Shown here one piece after another: positions 15,369 to 22,910 of a DNA stretch of 33,640 nt. Each line of letters begins with the position of its first letter. Position 1 is the stretch's first letter. Both the position numbers and the translations under genes were made by a program. Origin of the DNA: Betaproteobacteria bacterium (GTDB lineage Bacteria > Pseudomonadota > Gammaproteobacteria > Burkholderiales > SG8-39); contig SHXK01000011.1 in NCBI GenBank assembly GCA_009693335.1, positions 1 to 33,640 of the forward strand, given 5' to 3'. The notes beneath the pieces were generated by a model, which saw only the letters and a list, made by a program, of their open reading frames with translations, had not been told where the DNA came from and searched no databases.

Positions 15369-16633
15369 AAGCATGGCAAGAAATGAAAGAAGGCAAAACA
15401 GCGGCCCTGGTCCATCGCCTCTCCGGGATCATGCTGGCGTTGTTCCTGCCGCTGCATTTCTGGGCCTTGAGTCAGGCCCTGCAGGGCGAAGCGAGACTAG
15501 AATCGTTTCTGCGCTGGACCGATCAGCCGCTGGTCAAGGCGAGCGAGTGGGCCATTGTGTTGTTGCTGGCAGTGCATCTAACGGGAGGCATCAGGATTCT
15601 CATGATCGAATTTCTCGCATGGCGTGATTGGCAGAAAAATCTGGCTGCAAGCGCGGCCGCCGTGGCTCTGGCGATCGGGCTCTTGTTCGCTCTCGCCAGC
15701 ACTGCGCAAGCGCAGTCAAGTACCGCGCAAGCGCAGAGCTGGCCGCAGAAGTCGGTGCGCTTTATCGTGCCGTTCCCGCCCGGCGGCGCCACCGACATCG
15801 CGGCGCGGCTGCTCGGCCAGAAGCTCACCGAGGGCTGGGGGCAGACCGTGGTGGTCGAGAACCGCGGCGGCGCGAGCGGCGGTGTCGGCGCGGCCGAAGC
15901 GGCGCGCGCAGCACCCGATGGCTACACCTTCTTTTTTCCCTCCGGTTCGGTGATGACCGCCAACCAGCACATCTACGCGAAGATGGCCTACAACCCGGAG
16001 AAGGATTTCGTTCCAGTCACCAACGTGGTGAGCGGCCCCCAAGTGCTGACCGTGCCGGCAAATTCGCCCTTCAAGACCGTGAAAGAGCTGATTGAATCGG
16101 GCAGGGCACATCCGGGCAAGCTCCTTTTCGGTCACGCCGGCATCGGCTCGCAGACCCACCTCGCGGCGGAGAATTTCGTGTACCAGGCGAAGCTCGATGC
16201 AGTCGCGGTGCCCTACCGGGGTGAGGCCCCCGGGCTGGCGGCGCTGGTCGGCGGCGAGACCCATTTCTTCGTCGGCAACGTGGCGGGCTCGATCGGCTTC
16301 ATCAAGGGGGGGCGCTTGCGCGCGCTGGGGGTGACGAGCAGGACAGAGGCGCCGCAGCTGCCTGGTGTGCCGCCGATCGCGGAAGCGGTGCCGGGATTTG
16401 AAAACGCTGGCTGGTTCGGCATCGTCGCGCCGCGCGGCACGCCGAAGGAGATTATCGACAAGGTTTACCGGGACACTAAGACGGCGCTACAGGACCCGGT
16501 GATGAAAGACAAGCTCTTCGCGCAGGGGTTGGCGCCCGTCGGCAATACGCCCGAGGAGATGGGCCGGGCCATGAAGGAGGAGACGGCGCTGTGGGCGCGC
16601 GTCGTCAAGGAACGCAAGATCAAGGTCGAGTGA
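15365..16633 (+). CDS. SdhC-like membrane anchor fused to a Bug solute receptor
   Basis: One uninterrupted frame of 422 residues encodes two proteins that are normally separate. Residues 1-112 are a cytochrome b-type anchor: helix 1 with LVHRLSGIMLALFLPLHFW (the HRxSG motif and His31), helix 2 with VHLTGGIRILMIEF (His71) and helix 3 from about 92 to 112. Residues from about 125 are a complete Bug receptor: VRFIVPFPPGGATDIAAR, VVENRGGASGG, DGYTF, GHAGIGSQTHLAAE and VPYRGEAPG. Helix 3 runs straight into ASTAQAQSSTAQAQS, a duplicated signal-peptidase-like site, so helix 3 doubles as a signal sequence. An N-in topology would place the receptor in the periplasm. The start is TTG 15365 with GGAG six bases upstream, overlapping the previous stop; ATG 15383 is an alternative. 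ATG 15602 with AGGA could also start a free receptor. Confidence 0.85.
   Translation: MKAWQEMKEGKTAALVHRLSGIMLALFLPLHFWALSQALQGEARLESFLRWTDQPLVKASEWAIVLLLAVHLTGGIRILMIEFLAWRDWQKNLAASAAAVALAIGLLFALASTAQAQSSTAQAQSWPQKSVRFIVPFPPGGATDIAARLLGQKLTEGWGQTVVVENRGGASGGVGAAEAARAAPDGYTFFFPSGSVMTANQHIYAKMAYNPEKDFVPVTNVVSGPQVLTVPANSPFKTVKELIESGRAHPGKLLFGHAGIGSQTHLAAENFVYQAKLDAVAVPYRGEAPGLAALVGGETHFFVGNVAGSIGFIKGGRLRALGVTSRTEAPQLPGVPPIAEAVPGFENAGWFGIVAPRGTPKEIIDKVYRDTKTALQDPVMKDKLFAQGLAPVGNTPEEMGRAMKEETALWARVVKERKIKVE
15701..15736 (+). repeat. 21-bp-period duplication encoding STAQAQ twice
   Basis: ACTGCGCAAGCGCAG and ACCGCGCAAGCGCAG, 21 bases apart, encode TAQAQ twice in the fusion gene. The duplicated segment is the predicted signal peptidase I cleavage motif (AQA before Q). 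Confidence 0.8.
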
Positions 16634-17505
16634 AAGTCGATCTGCAGCAGGTCGAGGAAGCAGCCAAGGAGCTCTACATCCGGGCGCTGAAGCTGCTGCC
16701 GCCCGACATCAAGCAGGGTTTCGACAGGCTCGCGGCGACCGAGTCGGAGGTGGGTGCCAAGCGCATGCTCGGCGCCATGATAAAGAACATCAAGGTGGCC
16801 GAAGACACCGCCAACCTTCTTTGCCAGGACACAGGCATCCCGATCTACAACGTGCGCATCGGCCGCGGCGTCGAGGTGGACGGTTTTGGCCTGAAGGAAG
16901 CGATCCGGCGCGGCTGCGCGCGCTCGACGCGCGAGTATTCGTTCCGTTCCTCGATCGTCCATCCGACCACCCGCATCAACGAGCAGACCTCCACCGGACG
17001 CGGGGTGCCGATCATACACATCGATTTTTCAGATCAGAACGATCTCCTCGAGATCCAGATGATTCCCAAGGGCTCCGGCTCGGAGAACAATTCCTGGCTG
17101 AAAATGGCGATCCCCGCCGAGGGCGTCGATGCGATCAAGACTTTCGTCGTCGATTGCGTGCTGGCAGCGGGTGGTAAAACCTGCCCACCGACCATCGTCG
17201 GCGTCGGGGTCGGCGGCACCGCGGATCTGTGCGTACATTTGGCCAAGACCGCGGCGACGCGCGCACTCGGCTCGCGCTGCGAGGATCCCGAGGGCGCGAA
17301 GCTGGAGGAGGCGCTGACACGCGCGGTCAACATGCTGGGCGTCGGTCCGCAGGGACTGGGCGGGGATTCGACCGCTTTCGCCGTGCAGGTCGAAACCGCC
17401 GCCACGCATATCACCATGAACCCGGTGGCGGTAAATATGCAGTGCCATTCGGCGCGCCGTGCGCGCGCGACCTTCCGGCCCGACGGCATCGAGTACGGTT
17501 ACTGA
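16630..17505 (+). CDS. Class I fumarase / tartrate dehydratase, alpha subunit
   Basis: This 291-residue protein is the N-terminal (iron-sulfur) part of a class I fumarate hydratase, encoded as a separate subunit as in TtdA. The three cysteines for the [4Fe-4S] cluster are visible: LLCQDTGIPIY (C65), GGKTCPPTIVGVGVGG (C185) and VNMQCHSARR (C272). The GTG start at 16630 overlaps the fusion gene stop (GTGA), showing tight coupling; the ORF track start at 16591 lies in that gene. The enzyme adds or removes water on a C4 dicarboxylate such as fumarate/malate or tartrate. Class I enzymes from Burkholderia relatives are also known to hydrate mesaconate. Its place between the Sdh-like subunits and the transporters suggests it acts on the same compound. 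Confidence 0.92.
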   Translation: MKVDLQQVEEAAKELYIRALKLLPPDIKQGFDRLAATESEVGAKRMLGAMIKNIKVAEDTANLLCQDTGIPIYNVRIGRGVEVDGFGLKEAIRRGCARSTREYSFRSSIVHPTTRINEQTSTGRGVPIIHIDFSDQNDLLEIQMIPKGSGSENNSWLKMAIPAEGVDAIKTFVVDCVLAAGGKTCPPTIVGVGVGGTADLCVHLAKTAATRALGSRCEDPEGAKLEEALTRAVNMLGVGPQGLGGDSTAFAVQVETAATHITMNPVAVNMQCHSARRARATFRPDGIEYGY

Positions 17506-17506
17506 G

Positions 17507-18118
17507 ATGGCGCATTACACCCTCAGGGCGCCGTTCACCGAAGCGCAGGTGCGTGCGCTGCGGGTCAACGACAGCGTGACGCTGGAGGGAACGCTCTACG
17601 GCATCCGCGACGCGACGCAGATACACCTGTTCGACCACGGGCGCAAAACACGTTTCGATCTCTCGGGCCAGGCGGTCATCCATACCGCGCCTAATGTGAA
17701 GAAGGTCGAAAAAAGCGCGCTGCATCCCGTGGGCTATGCTCCGGTGTGCGTGGGCACCACCACCAGCGATCGTATGGAGCGCTTCACCCGACCGCTGATG
17801 GTCCAGTACGGAGTGCGCTTGGTCATTGGCAAGGGCGGCTTGCGTGACGATTCCCTCAAAGCCCTGCATGAAATGGGCGGAGCCTACCTGGCGATCATCG
17901 GCGGGGCGGCCGCGCTGGAGACCACTTGGGTCGAGGCAATCGAGGACGTGGACCTGGACGACCTGCACCCGGAATCGCTGTGGAAGTTTCGCGTCAGAGG
18001 CTTCGGGCTGCTGCTGGTGGCGATGGACAGCCACGGCGGCAGCCTCTACGCGCAAGTGAATAGCAGCGCCCAAGGGCGTCGCGCCAGGGCGCTCGAGAGC
18101 CTCGGCGTGAAGGTCTAA
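17507..18118 (+). CDS. Class I fumarase / tartrate dehydratase, beta subunit
   Basis: This 203-residue protein is the C-terminal domain of class I fumarase as a separate subunit (TtdB/FumA beta type). Motifs are LRVNDSVTLEGTLYGIRDAT, HTAPNVKKV, VGTTTSDRMERF (the substrate-binding GPTTSxRM-like loop, with G-T-T-T here), VIGKGGL and YLAIIGGAAAL. It starts one base after the alpha-subunit stop. The gene ends VKV with a TAA that belongs to the first unit of a palindromic repeat array. Together with the alpha subunit it forms a heterotetrameric hydratase in family members. Confidence 0.92.
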   Translation: MAHYTLRAPFTEAQVRALRVNDSVTLEGTLYGIRDATQIHLFDHGRKTRFDLSGQAVIHTAPNVKKVEKSALHPVGYAPVCVGTTTSDRMERFTRPLMVQYGVRLVIGKGGLRDDSLKALHEMGGAYLAIIGGAAALETTWVEAIEDVDLDDLHPESLWKFRVRGFGLLLVAMDSHGGSLYAQVNSSAQGRRARALESLGVKV

Positions 18119-18188
18119 CGCACGAGTGCGTTCCAGTCTCAATGCACGAGTGCGTTCCAGTCTCAACGCGTGAGCGCGTTCCTGTCTA
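18116..18188 (+). repeat. Three tandem 24-bp palindromic repeat units, locus 2
   Basis: The units are AACGCACGAGTGCGTTCCAGTCTC (18117-18140), a copy with T at position 3 (18141-18164) and AACGCGTGAGCGCGTT plus CCTGTCTA (18165-18188). Each unit can fold into a 7-bp hairpin. Unit 3 changes A6-T11 to G6-C11, keeping the pair. The other changes (T3-G14 in unit 2, T7-G10 in unit 3) are allowed as G-U in RNA of the plus strand. The first unit's TAA ends the fumarase beta gene. The array separates that gene from the TAXI receptor gene. Confidence 0.85.
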
Positions 18189-18189
18189 G

Positions 18190-18218
18190 TAGAATTGATC
18201 CCCCTTAGAGGAGAAAGC
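18190..18218 (+). promoter_or_regulatory. Ribosome binding site and possible -10 box of TAXI receptor
   Basis: AGAGGAG lies seven or fewer bases upstream of ATG 18219 and is a strong Shine-Dalgarno. TAGAAT at 18190-18195 could be a -10 box, but no -35 is seen in the preceding repeat array. The promoter is doubtful; the ribosome binding site is firm. Confidence 0.45.
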
Positions 18219-19181
18219 ATGAAATCCACGATTGCTATTGCGGCGCTTGCGCTGCTCGGACTGGCGGGCGGCGCGCTGGCGCAGGACAAAGTTACGATCT
18301 CGATCTCCACCGGACCCACCGGCGGCGTGTATTACCCGTTGGGTGGCGGCATCGCGAATATTCTCTCCAAATATGTGCCCGGTTACTCCGCCAACGCGGA
18401 ATCAACCGCGGGCTCGGTCGCCAACCTGCAGCTCATGACGCAGAAGAAATCCGACCTCGCGCTGACGATGGCCGATGCGGCTTGGGACGGCTACAAGGCG
18501 CAGGGCAAGTTCAGCGGCGCCGAAGTGCCGGTGCGCGCGCTGATGGTGGCTTATCCGAACCGCATGCACGTGGTCACCGTGGAAGGCCGCGGCATCAACA
18601 GCTTCGCTGACTTGAAGGGCAAGCGTGTCTCCACCGGCGCGCCGAACAGCGCCACCGAACTGATGACCCAGCGCCTGCTCGAGGCATACGGCATGGACTG
18701 GAACAAAGACATCCGCCGTGACCGCTTGACGCCGGAGAAGTCGGCCGACGCCATCAAGGACAACAAGAGCGACGCCTTCTTTTTCGTGGTCGGGATCCCG
18801 ACCTCATCGGTCACCGATTTGGCGGCGACGCCGGGGACCAAAATCAAGTTGATCGACCACGCCGAGGCGGTGGAAAAAATGGTGGCCAAGCACGGCCCGC
18901 TCTATGTGCGCGACGTAATTCCGGCGGGCTCTTATCCCGGCCAGGACAAGGTCAACCACGTAGCGACGGTGTGGAACCTGCTCGTCGCCCACCGTGACAT
19001 GCCCGACCAAGTGGCCTACAACATCCTGAAGACCATCTTCGACAAGAAAGCCGATCTCATCCTGGTGCACAAGGAAGCGGCCAATTTCGAGGTCAAGACC
19101 CAATCCAAGGCCGCGGCGACGATTCCCTATCACCCCGGGGCAGTTAAATACTATGCAGAGAGGGGCTTGAAGCTGAATTGA
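18219..19181 (+). CDS. TAXI-family TRAP transporter solute receptor
   Basis: This 320-residue periplasmic binding protein belongs to the TAXI (TRAP-associated extracytoplasmic immunogenic) family. It has a Sec signal peptide MKSTIAIAALALLGLAGGALA before QDK, then ISTGPTGGVYYPLGGGIANI, the hallmark opening of TAXI proteins, SAESTAGSVANLQLM and GKRVSTGAPNSATE. A strong ribosome binding site precedes the ATG. The fused TRAP permease gene overlaps its stop, so the two make a complete TAXI-TRAP importer. Characterised members bind glutamate or dicarboxylates; the ligand here is unknown, but the neighbouring fumarase and Sdh-like genes favour a dicarboxylate. Confidence 0.93.
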   Translation: MKSTIAIAALALLGLAGGALAQDKVTISISTGPTGGVYYPLGGGIANILSKYVPGYSANAESTAGSVANLQLMTQKKSDLALTMADAAWDGYKAQGKFSGAEVPVRALMVAYPNRMHVVTVEGRGINSFADLKGKRVSTGAPNSATELMTQRLLEAYGMDWNKDIRRDRLTPEKSADAIKDNKSDAFFFVVGIPTSSVTDLAATPGTKIKLIDHAEAVEKMVAKHGPLYVRDVIPAGSYPGQDKVNHVATVWNLLVAHRDMPDQVAYNILKTIFDKKADLILVHKEAANFEVKTQSKAAATIPYHPGAVKYYAERGLKLN

Positions 19182-21190
19182 ACGTGGCCGGGGAGGCGCA
19201 GCCGCTGACCACGCAGGTCGATGCCTCGGCCCTTAAGAAGGCCGGGGAGTTCATCGAGGAGGAAGAGGGCGTCCACCACCGCTTTGTTGGCGCGTGGGGG
19301 ACTTGTCTGTTCGTTCTTGCTGTCATCATGTCGCTGTTCCACCTGTGGGCGGCGTACGGCAACATCAATCCCTATCAGCTGCGTTACGCACACGTCGGTT
19401 TCGTGCTGTTCCTCTCCTTTACGCTGTTTCCGTGGCGCCGTGCGGCGCGCAATCGTTTCTCCTGGCTAGACCTGGGGCTGGCGCTGCTGAGTGTGGCGGC
19501 CATGCTGTACGCCGTGTGGGGCGGCGACGATTTCCTCGATCGCAGTACGCTGCCGAACCGCATCGACAATGTCCTCGGCGTTGTTTTCATGTTGCTGGTG
19601 CTCGAGGCGGCGCGCCGCACCACGGGCTGGATCATGCCGTTCGTGGTGATTCTGTTTGTCGTCTATGCGATGGTGGGCCGCTGGTTGCCCGCGCCCTGGA
19701 CCCATGTCGGCTATGACATCGGGCGCTTGGTCGGCCACATGTACATGACGTTGGAAGGAGTTTTTGGCACCGCGGTGGATGTTTCCTCCTCGCTCATCAT
19801 CCTCTTTACGATCTACGGGGCGATGTTGCAGTTCTCGGGCGCGGGCAAGTTCTATCTCGATTTTTCATTCGCAGCCCTCGGCGGCAAGCCGACCGGCGCG
19901 GGCCGCACCATCGTGTTGTCGTCGTTCCTGCTCGGCGGGCCTTCGGGATCCGGGGTGGCGACCACAGTCACCTTGGGCACGGTCGCTTACCCGATGCTCG
20001 CCAAGGCGGGCTATGAGAAAAACGCCGCCGGCGGGTTGCTCGCGGCCGGTGGCTTGGGCGCGATTCTTTCGCCGCCGGTGCTGGGCGCTGCGGCCTTCCT
20101 GATCGCCGAGTTCCTCAAGATGAGCTACCTCGACGTGATCAAAATGGCGGTCATCCCGACTTGCCTGTATTACCTGTCGCTGTTCTTGATGGTCGAGATC
20201 GACGCGCGCAAGTACGGCATGAAAATGGTTGACGTGCAAGCGACGCAGAGCGCTTGGCAGCTCACGAAAACCCAGGGCTTTCACTTCTTTTCGCTGATCT
20301 CGATTGTGGTGTTCATGTTGGTCGGTTTCTCGCCGATTGGCGCCGTTTTCTGGGCGACGGTAGTCGCGGCGCTGACCAGTTTCATCCATCGCGACTGCGC
20401 GCTGCTGGATCTGCGGGTATTCCGCGAGCGGCCCAAGGGCTGGGTCAGGGACATCTTGCTGCGCTCGAAACTCGCCAAGGCGCTGGAGGCGGGGTCGGCC
20501 GGCATGATCAACGTCGGCGCCACCTGCGCCGCCGCCGGCATCATCGTGGGTATCGTCACCCTGACCGGGCTCGGCTTGCGCTTCTCCGAGATCGTCATTT
20601 CTTACGCCGGCGGCAGCCTGGTGCTGACGGCGATTTTCACTGCCCTGATCGTCTGGGTGGTTGGCCTCGCGGTGCCGGTGACCGCGAGCTACATCATCTG
20701 TGCGGTGATCGCGGCGCCGGCGCTGATCAAGCTGGGCGTGCCCGATTACGCCGCGCACATGTTCATTTTCTACTACGCGGTGCTCTCGGAAGTCTCACCA
20801 CCGACGGCCTTGTCGCCTTTCGCCGCCGCTGCGATTACCGGAGGCGACCCGTACAAAACGACGCTGCAGTCCTGGAAGTACACCCTGCCCGCCTTCGTGG
20901 TGCCGTTCATGTTCGTGCTCGACCCGATCGGCGTTGGCCTGCTGCTCAACATCCCGAAAGGCGGTAGCTGGGTTGACGTGCTGACGATTACCACGCTCGC
21001 GGTGGTGGCCTTGGTGGCGCTCGCCGCAGCCGCCGAGGGCTGGCTGTTCAAGAAGACCACCCTGCTAGAGCGCCTGGTGCTGCTCGCGGCCGGGATCCTC
21101 GTCCTCACACCCGCTGCGCTCAACGACGCGGTCGGGATCGGGCTGCTCGCCGCGGTAATGGCGATCCAATTCTTCCGATCCCGTGCGTGA
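19178..21190 (+). CDS. TRAP transporter fused permease (DctQM type)
   Basis: This 670-residue integral membrane protein has many hydrophobic helices. The N-terminal third corresponds to the small DctQ-like part and the rest to the large DctM-like part, as usual for TAXI systems. Characteristic stretches are SSFLLGGPSGSGVATTVTLG, LAAGGLGAILSPPVLGAAAF and YAVLSEVSPPTALSPFAAAA. It uses a TTG start overlapping the TAXI receptor stop (TTGA); GTG 19184 is an alternative. It overlaps the flavoprotein gene by eight bases downstream. It uses an ion gradient to import the solute delivered by the TAXI receptor. Confidence 0.93.
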   Translation: MNVAGEAQPLTTQVDASALKKAGEFIEEEEGVHHRFVGAWGTCLFVLAVIMSLFHLWAAYGNINPYQLRYAHVGFVLFLSFTLFPWRRAARNRFSWLDLGLALLSVAAMLYAVWGGDDFLDRSTLPNRIDNVLGVVFMLLVLEAARRTTGWIMPFVVILFVVYAMVGRWLPAPWTHVGYDIGRLVGHMYMTLEGVFGTAVDVSSSLIILFTIYGAMLQFSGAGKFYLDFSFAALGGKPTGAGRTIVLSSFLLGGPSGSGVATTVTLGTVAYPMLAKAGYEKNAAGGLLAAGGLGAILSPPVLGAAAFLIAEFLKMSYLDVIKMAVIPTCLYYLSLFLMVEIDARKYGMKMVDVQATQSAWQLTKTQGFHFFSLISIVVFMLVGFSPIGAVFWATVVAALTSFIHRDCALLDLRVFRERPKGWVRDILLRSKLAKALEAGSAGMINVGATCAAAGIIVGIVTLTGLGLRFSEIVISYAGGSLVLTAIFTALIVWVVGLAVPVTASYIICAVIAAPALIKLGVPDYAAHMFIFYYAVLSEVSPPTALSPFAAAAITGGDPYKTTLQSWKYTLPAFVVPFMFVLDPIGVGLLLNIPKGGSWVDVLTITTLAVVALVALAAAAEGWLFKKTTLLERLVLLAAGILVLTPAALNDAVGIGLLAAVMAIQFFRSRA

Positions 21191-22910
21191 GCTTGCCACC
21201 GACATCCTGATCCTCGGCGCGGGGGGCGCGGGCCTCTTTGCCGCGCTGCACGCGCACCAGACGAATCCTTCGCTCTCGATCACGGTGGCGGTGAAGGGGC
21301 TGCTCGGCAAGAGCGGTTGCACGCGCATGGTGCAGGGCGGCTATAACGTGGCGCTGGCGAAGGAAGACTCGGTCGAGCGACACTTCATGGACACCATCGA
21401 AGGTGGCAAGTGGTTGCCCGACCAGGAGCTCGCCTGGAAGCTGGTTACTTTGGCGGTGGAGAGAATCCGCGAGCTGGAAAATGAACTGGGTTGTTTTTTT
21501 GACCGCAATCCCGACGGCAGCGTGCACCAGAAAGCTTTCGCCGGGCAGACCTTCGACCGCACGGTGCACAAGGGCGATCTGACTGGGATCGAGATCATAA
21601 ACCGGCTCGCCGAGCAGGTCTGGGCCAGAAAGATCGGCCGGCTGGAGGAATACCGGGCTATGGAGTTGATAAAAAACACCTCCGGTACTGCGATCGCGGG
21701 GGTTTTGTTCATCGACATGCGCAGCGGCGAATACGTTTTCGTGCGCGCCAAAGCGGTGCTGCTCGGCACCGGCGGCGGGCCAACTATGTACAAGTACCAC
21801 ACCCCCTCGGGCGACAAAAGCTGCGACGGTCTGGCGATGGCGCTGCGCGCCGGATTACCGCTGCGCGATATGGAGATGGTGCAGTTCCATCCGACCGGCC
21901 TGTATGCAGGCGCGCACACACGCATGACGGGCACCGTGCTCGAAGAGGGTCTGCGCGGCGCGGGCGGCCACCTGTTGAATGGCGCCAAGCAGCGCTTCAT
22001 GCCGAAGTACGCCCCGCAAGCGGAACGCGCGACGCGCGACTTGGTCTCGCGTGCGATGTACGCGGAGATGAGGGCCGGAAATACCAGCCCCAACGGCGGG
22101 CTTTATCTCTCAATGCAGCACCTGGATAGTGAACTGGTTCGCAAGCAATTCCGCGGCATGGTGGAACGCTGCACCGATTGCGGCTTCGACCTGGCGGGCG
22201 GTCTGGTCGAAGTGGTGCCGACCGCGCATTACATGATGGGCGGTGTCGAATTCAGCGCCGATTGCAGCACGGTCCTGCCGGGCCTGTTCGTCGCCGGTGA
22301 GGATGCGGGCGGGGTGCATGGTGCCAACCGTCTGGGCGGCAACGGCGTCGCCAACTCGACGGTGTTCGGCGCCGTGGCCGGCGAGGCGATGGCGCAATGG
22401 CTAGATCAGGAAGTCTCGTTTGCTGAGCCGGATCGTTCGACCATCGAGAAGTCGATGGCCGAATGTGAAGCGCCATTCAAGGCGAGTAAGGCTGTGCACG
22501 GCGCTCTCGAACCGCTGCGCGAGCGGCTCTACGAAGTGATGTGGCACAAGGTCGGGATCATTCGCGACGATGCGGGCTTGCGCGCGGCATTGGCGGAACT
22601 ATCCGCCATCGAGCACGACCTGTCGGTATGCGGCATCGCGGACGCCAACCGCGCCTTTAACTTGAGCTGGCACGACTGGCTGAACCTGAAGAGCTTGACC
22701 CAGACCAGCCGCATAATCGCCACAGCGGCGCGCGCGCGCAACGACTCGCGCGGCGCGCACTTCCGTGATGATTATCCGCAGACCGGGCCGTTGGAGAACT
22801 CTGCGTATACGAGCTTGCAAATGACAGCTGCCGGGCTGCAGGTCGAAACCAAACCCGTGCTGTTCACGCGCGTGCGGCCCGGCCAGAGCCTGCTGCAGGA
22901 CGCCGCCTGA
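21183..22910 (+). CDS. Succinate dehydrogenase/fumarate reductase-like flavoprotein
   Basis: The 575-residue flavoprotein has an N-terminal FAD-binding GAGGAGLFAALHA. It has active-site motifs of the SdhA/FrdA family: FHPTG (236-239), EGLRGAGGHLLN with the catalytic-type Arg258, PTAHYMMGG (His349) and VAGEDAGGVHGANRLGGNG. Two departures stand out. The histidine that carries covalent FAD in SdhA is replaced by Cys46 (SGCTRMVQGG). The RGEGG glutamate is alanine (RGAGG). FAD is therefore probably non-covalent, and the substrate pocket may differ from succinate. GTG 21183 overlaps the TRAP permease end. The matching iron-sulfur and anchor subunits are about 6 kb upstream in the same operon. It is back to back with the convergent dienelactone hydrolase (TGATCA). 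Confidence 0.9.
   Translation: MRELATDILILGAGGAGLFAALHAHQTNPSLSITVAVKGLLGKSGCTRMVQGGYNVALAKEDSVERHFMDTIEGGKWLPDQELAWKLVTLAVERIRELENELGCFFDRNPDGSVHQKAFAGQTFDRTVHKGDLTGIEIINRLAEQVWARKIGRLEEYRAMELIKNTSGTAIAGVLFIDMRSGEYVFVRAKAVLLGTGGGPTMYKYHTPSGDKSCDGLAMALRAGLPLRDMEMVQFHPTGLYAGAHTRMTGTVLEEGLRGAGGHLLNGAKQRFMPKYAPQAERATRDLVSRAMYAEMRAGNTSPNGGLYLSMQHLDSELVRKQFRGMVERCTDCGFDLAGGLVEVVPTAHYMMGGVEFSADCSTVLPGLFVAGEDAGGVHGANRLGGNGVANSTVFGAVAGEAMAQWLDQEVSFAEPDRSTIEKSMAECEAPFKASKAVHGALEPLRERLYEVMWHKVGIIRDDAGLRAALAELSAIEHDLSVCGIADANRAFNLSWHDWLNLKSLTQTSRIIATAARARNDSRGAHFRDDYPQTGPLENSAYTSLQMTAAGLQVETKPVLFTRVRPGQSLLQDAA

Noticed and set aside
18117-18188. CRISPR-like tandem repeats
   Set aside because: Three palindromic 24-bp units abut without variable spacers, and no cas genes are present.
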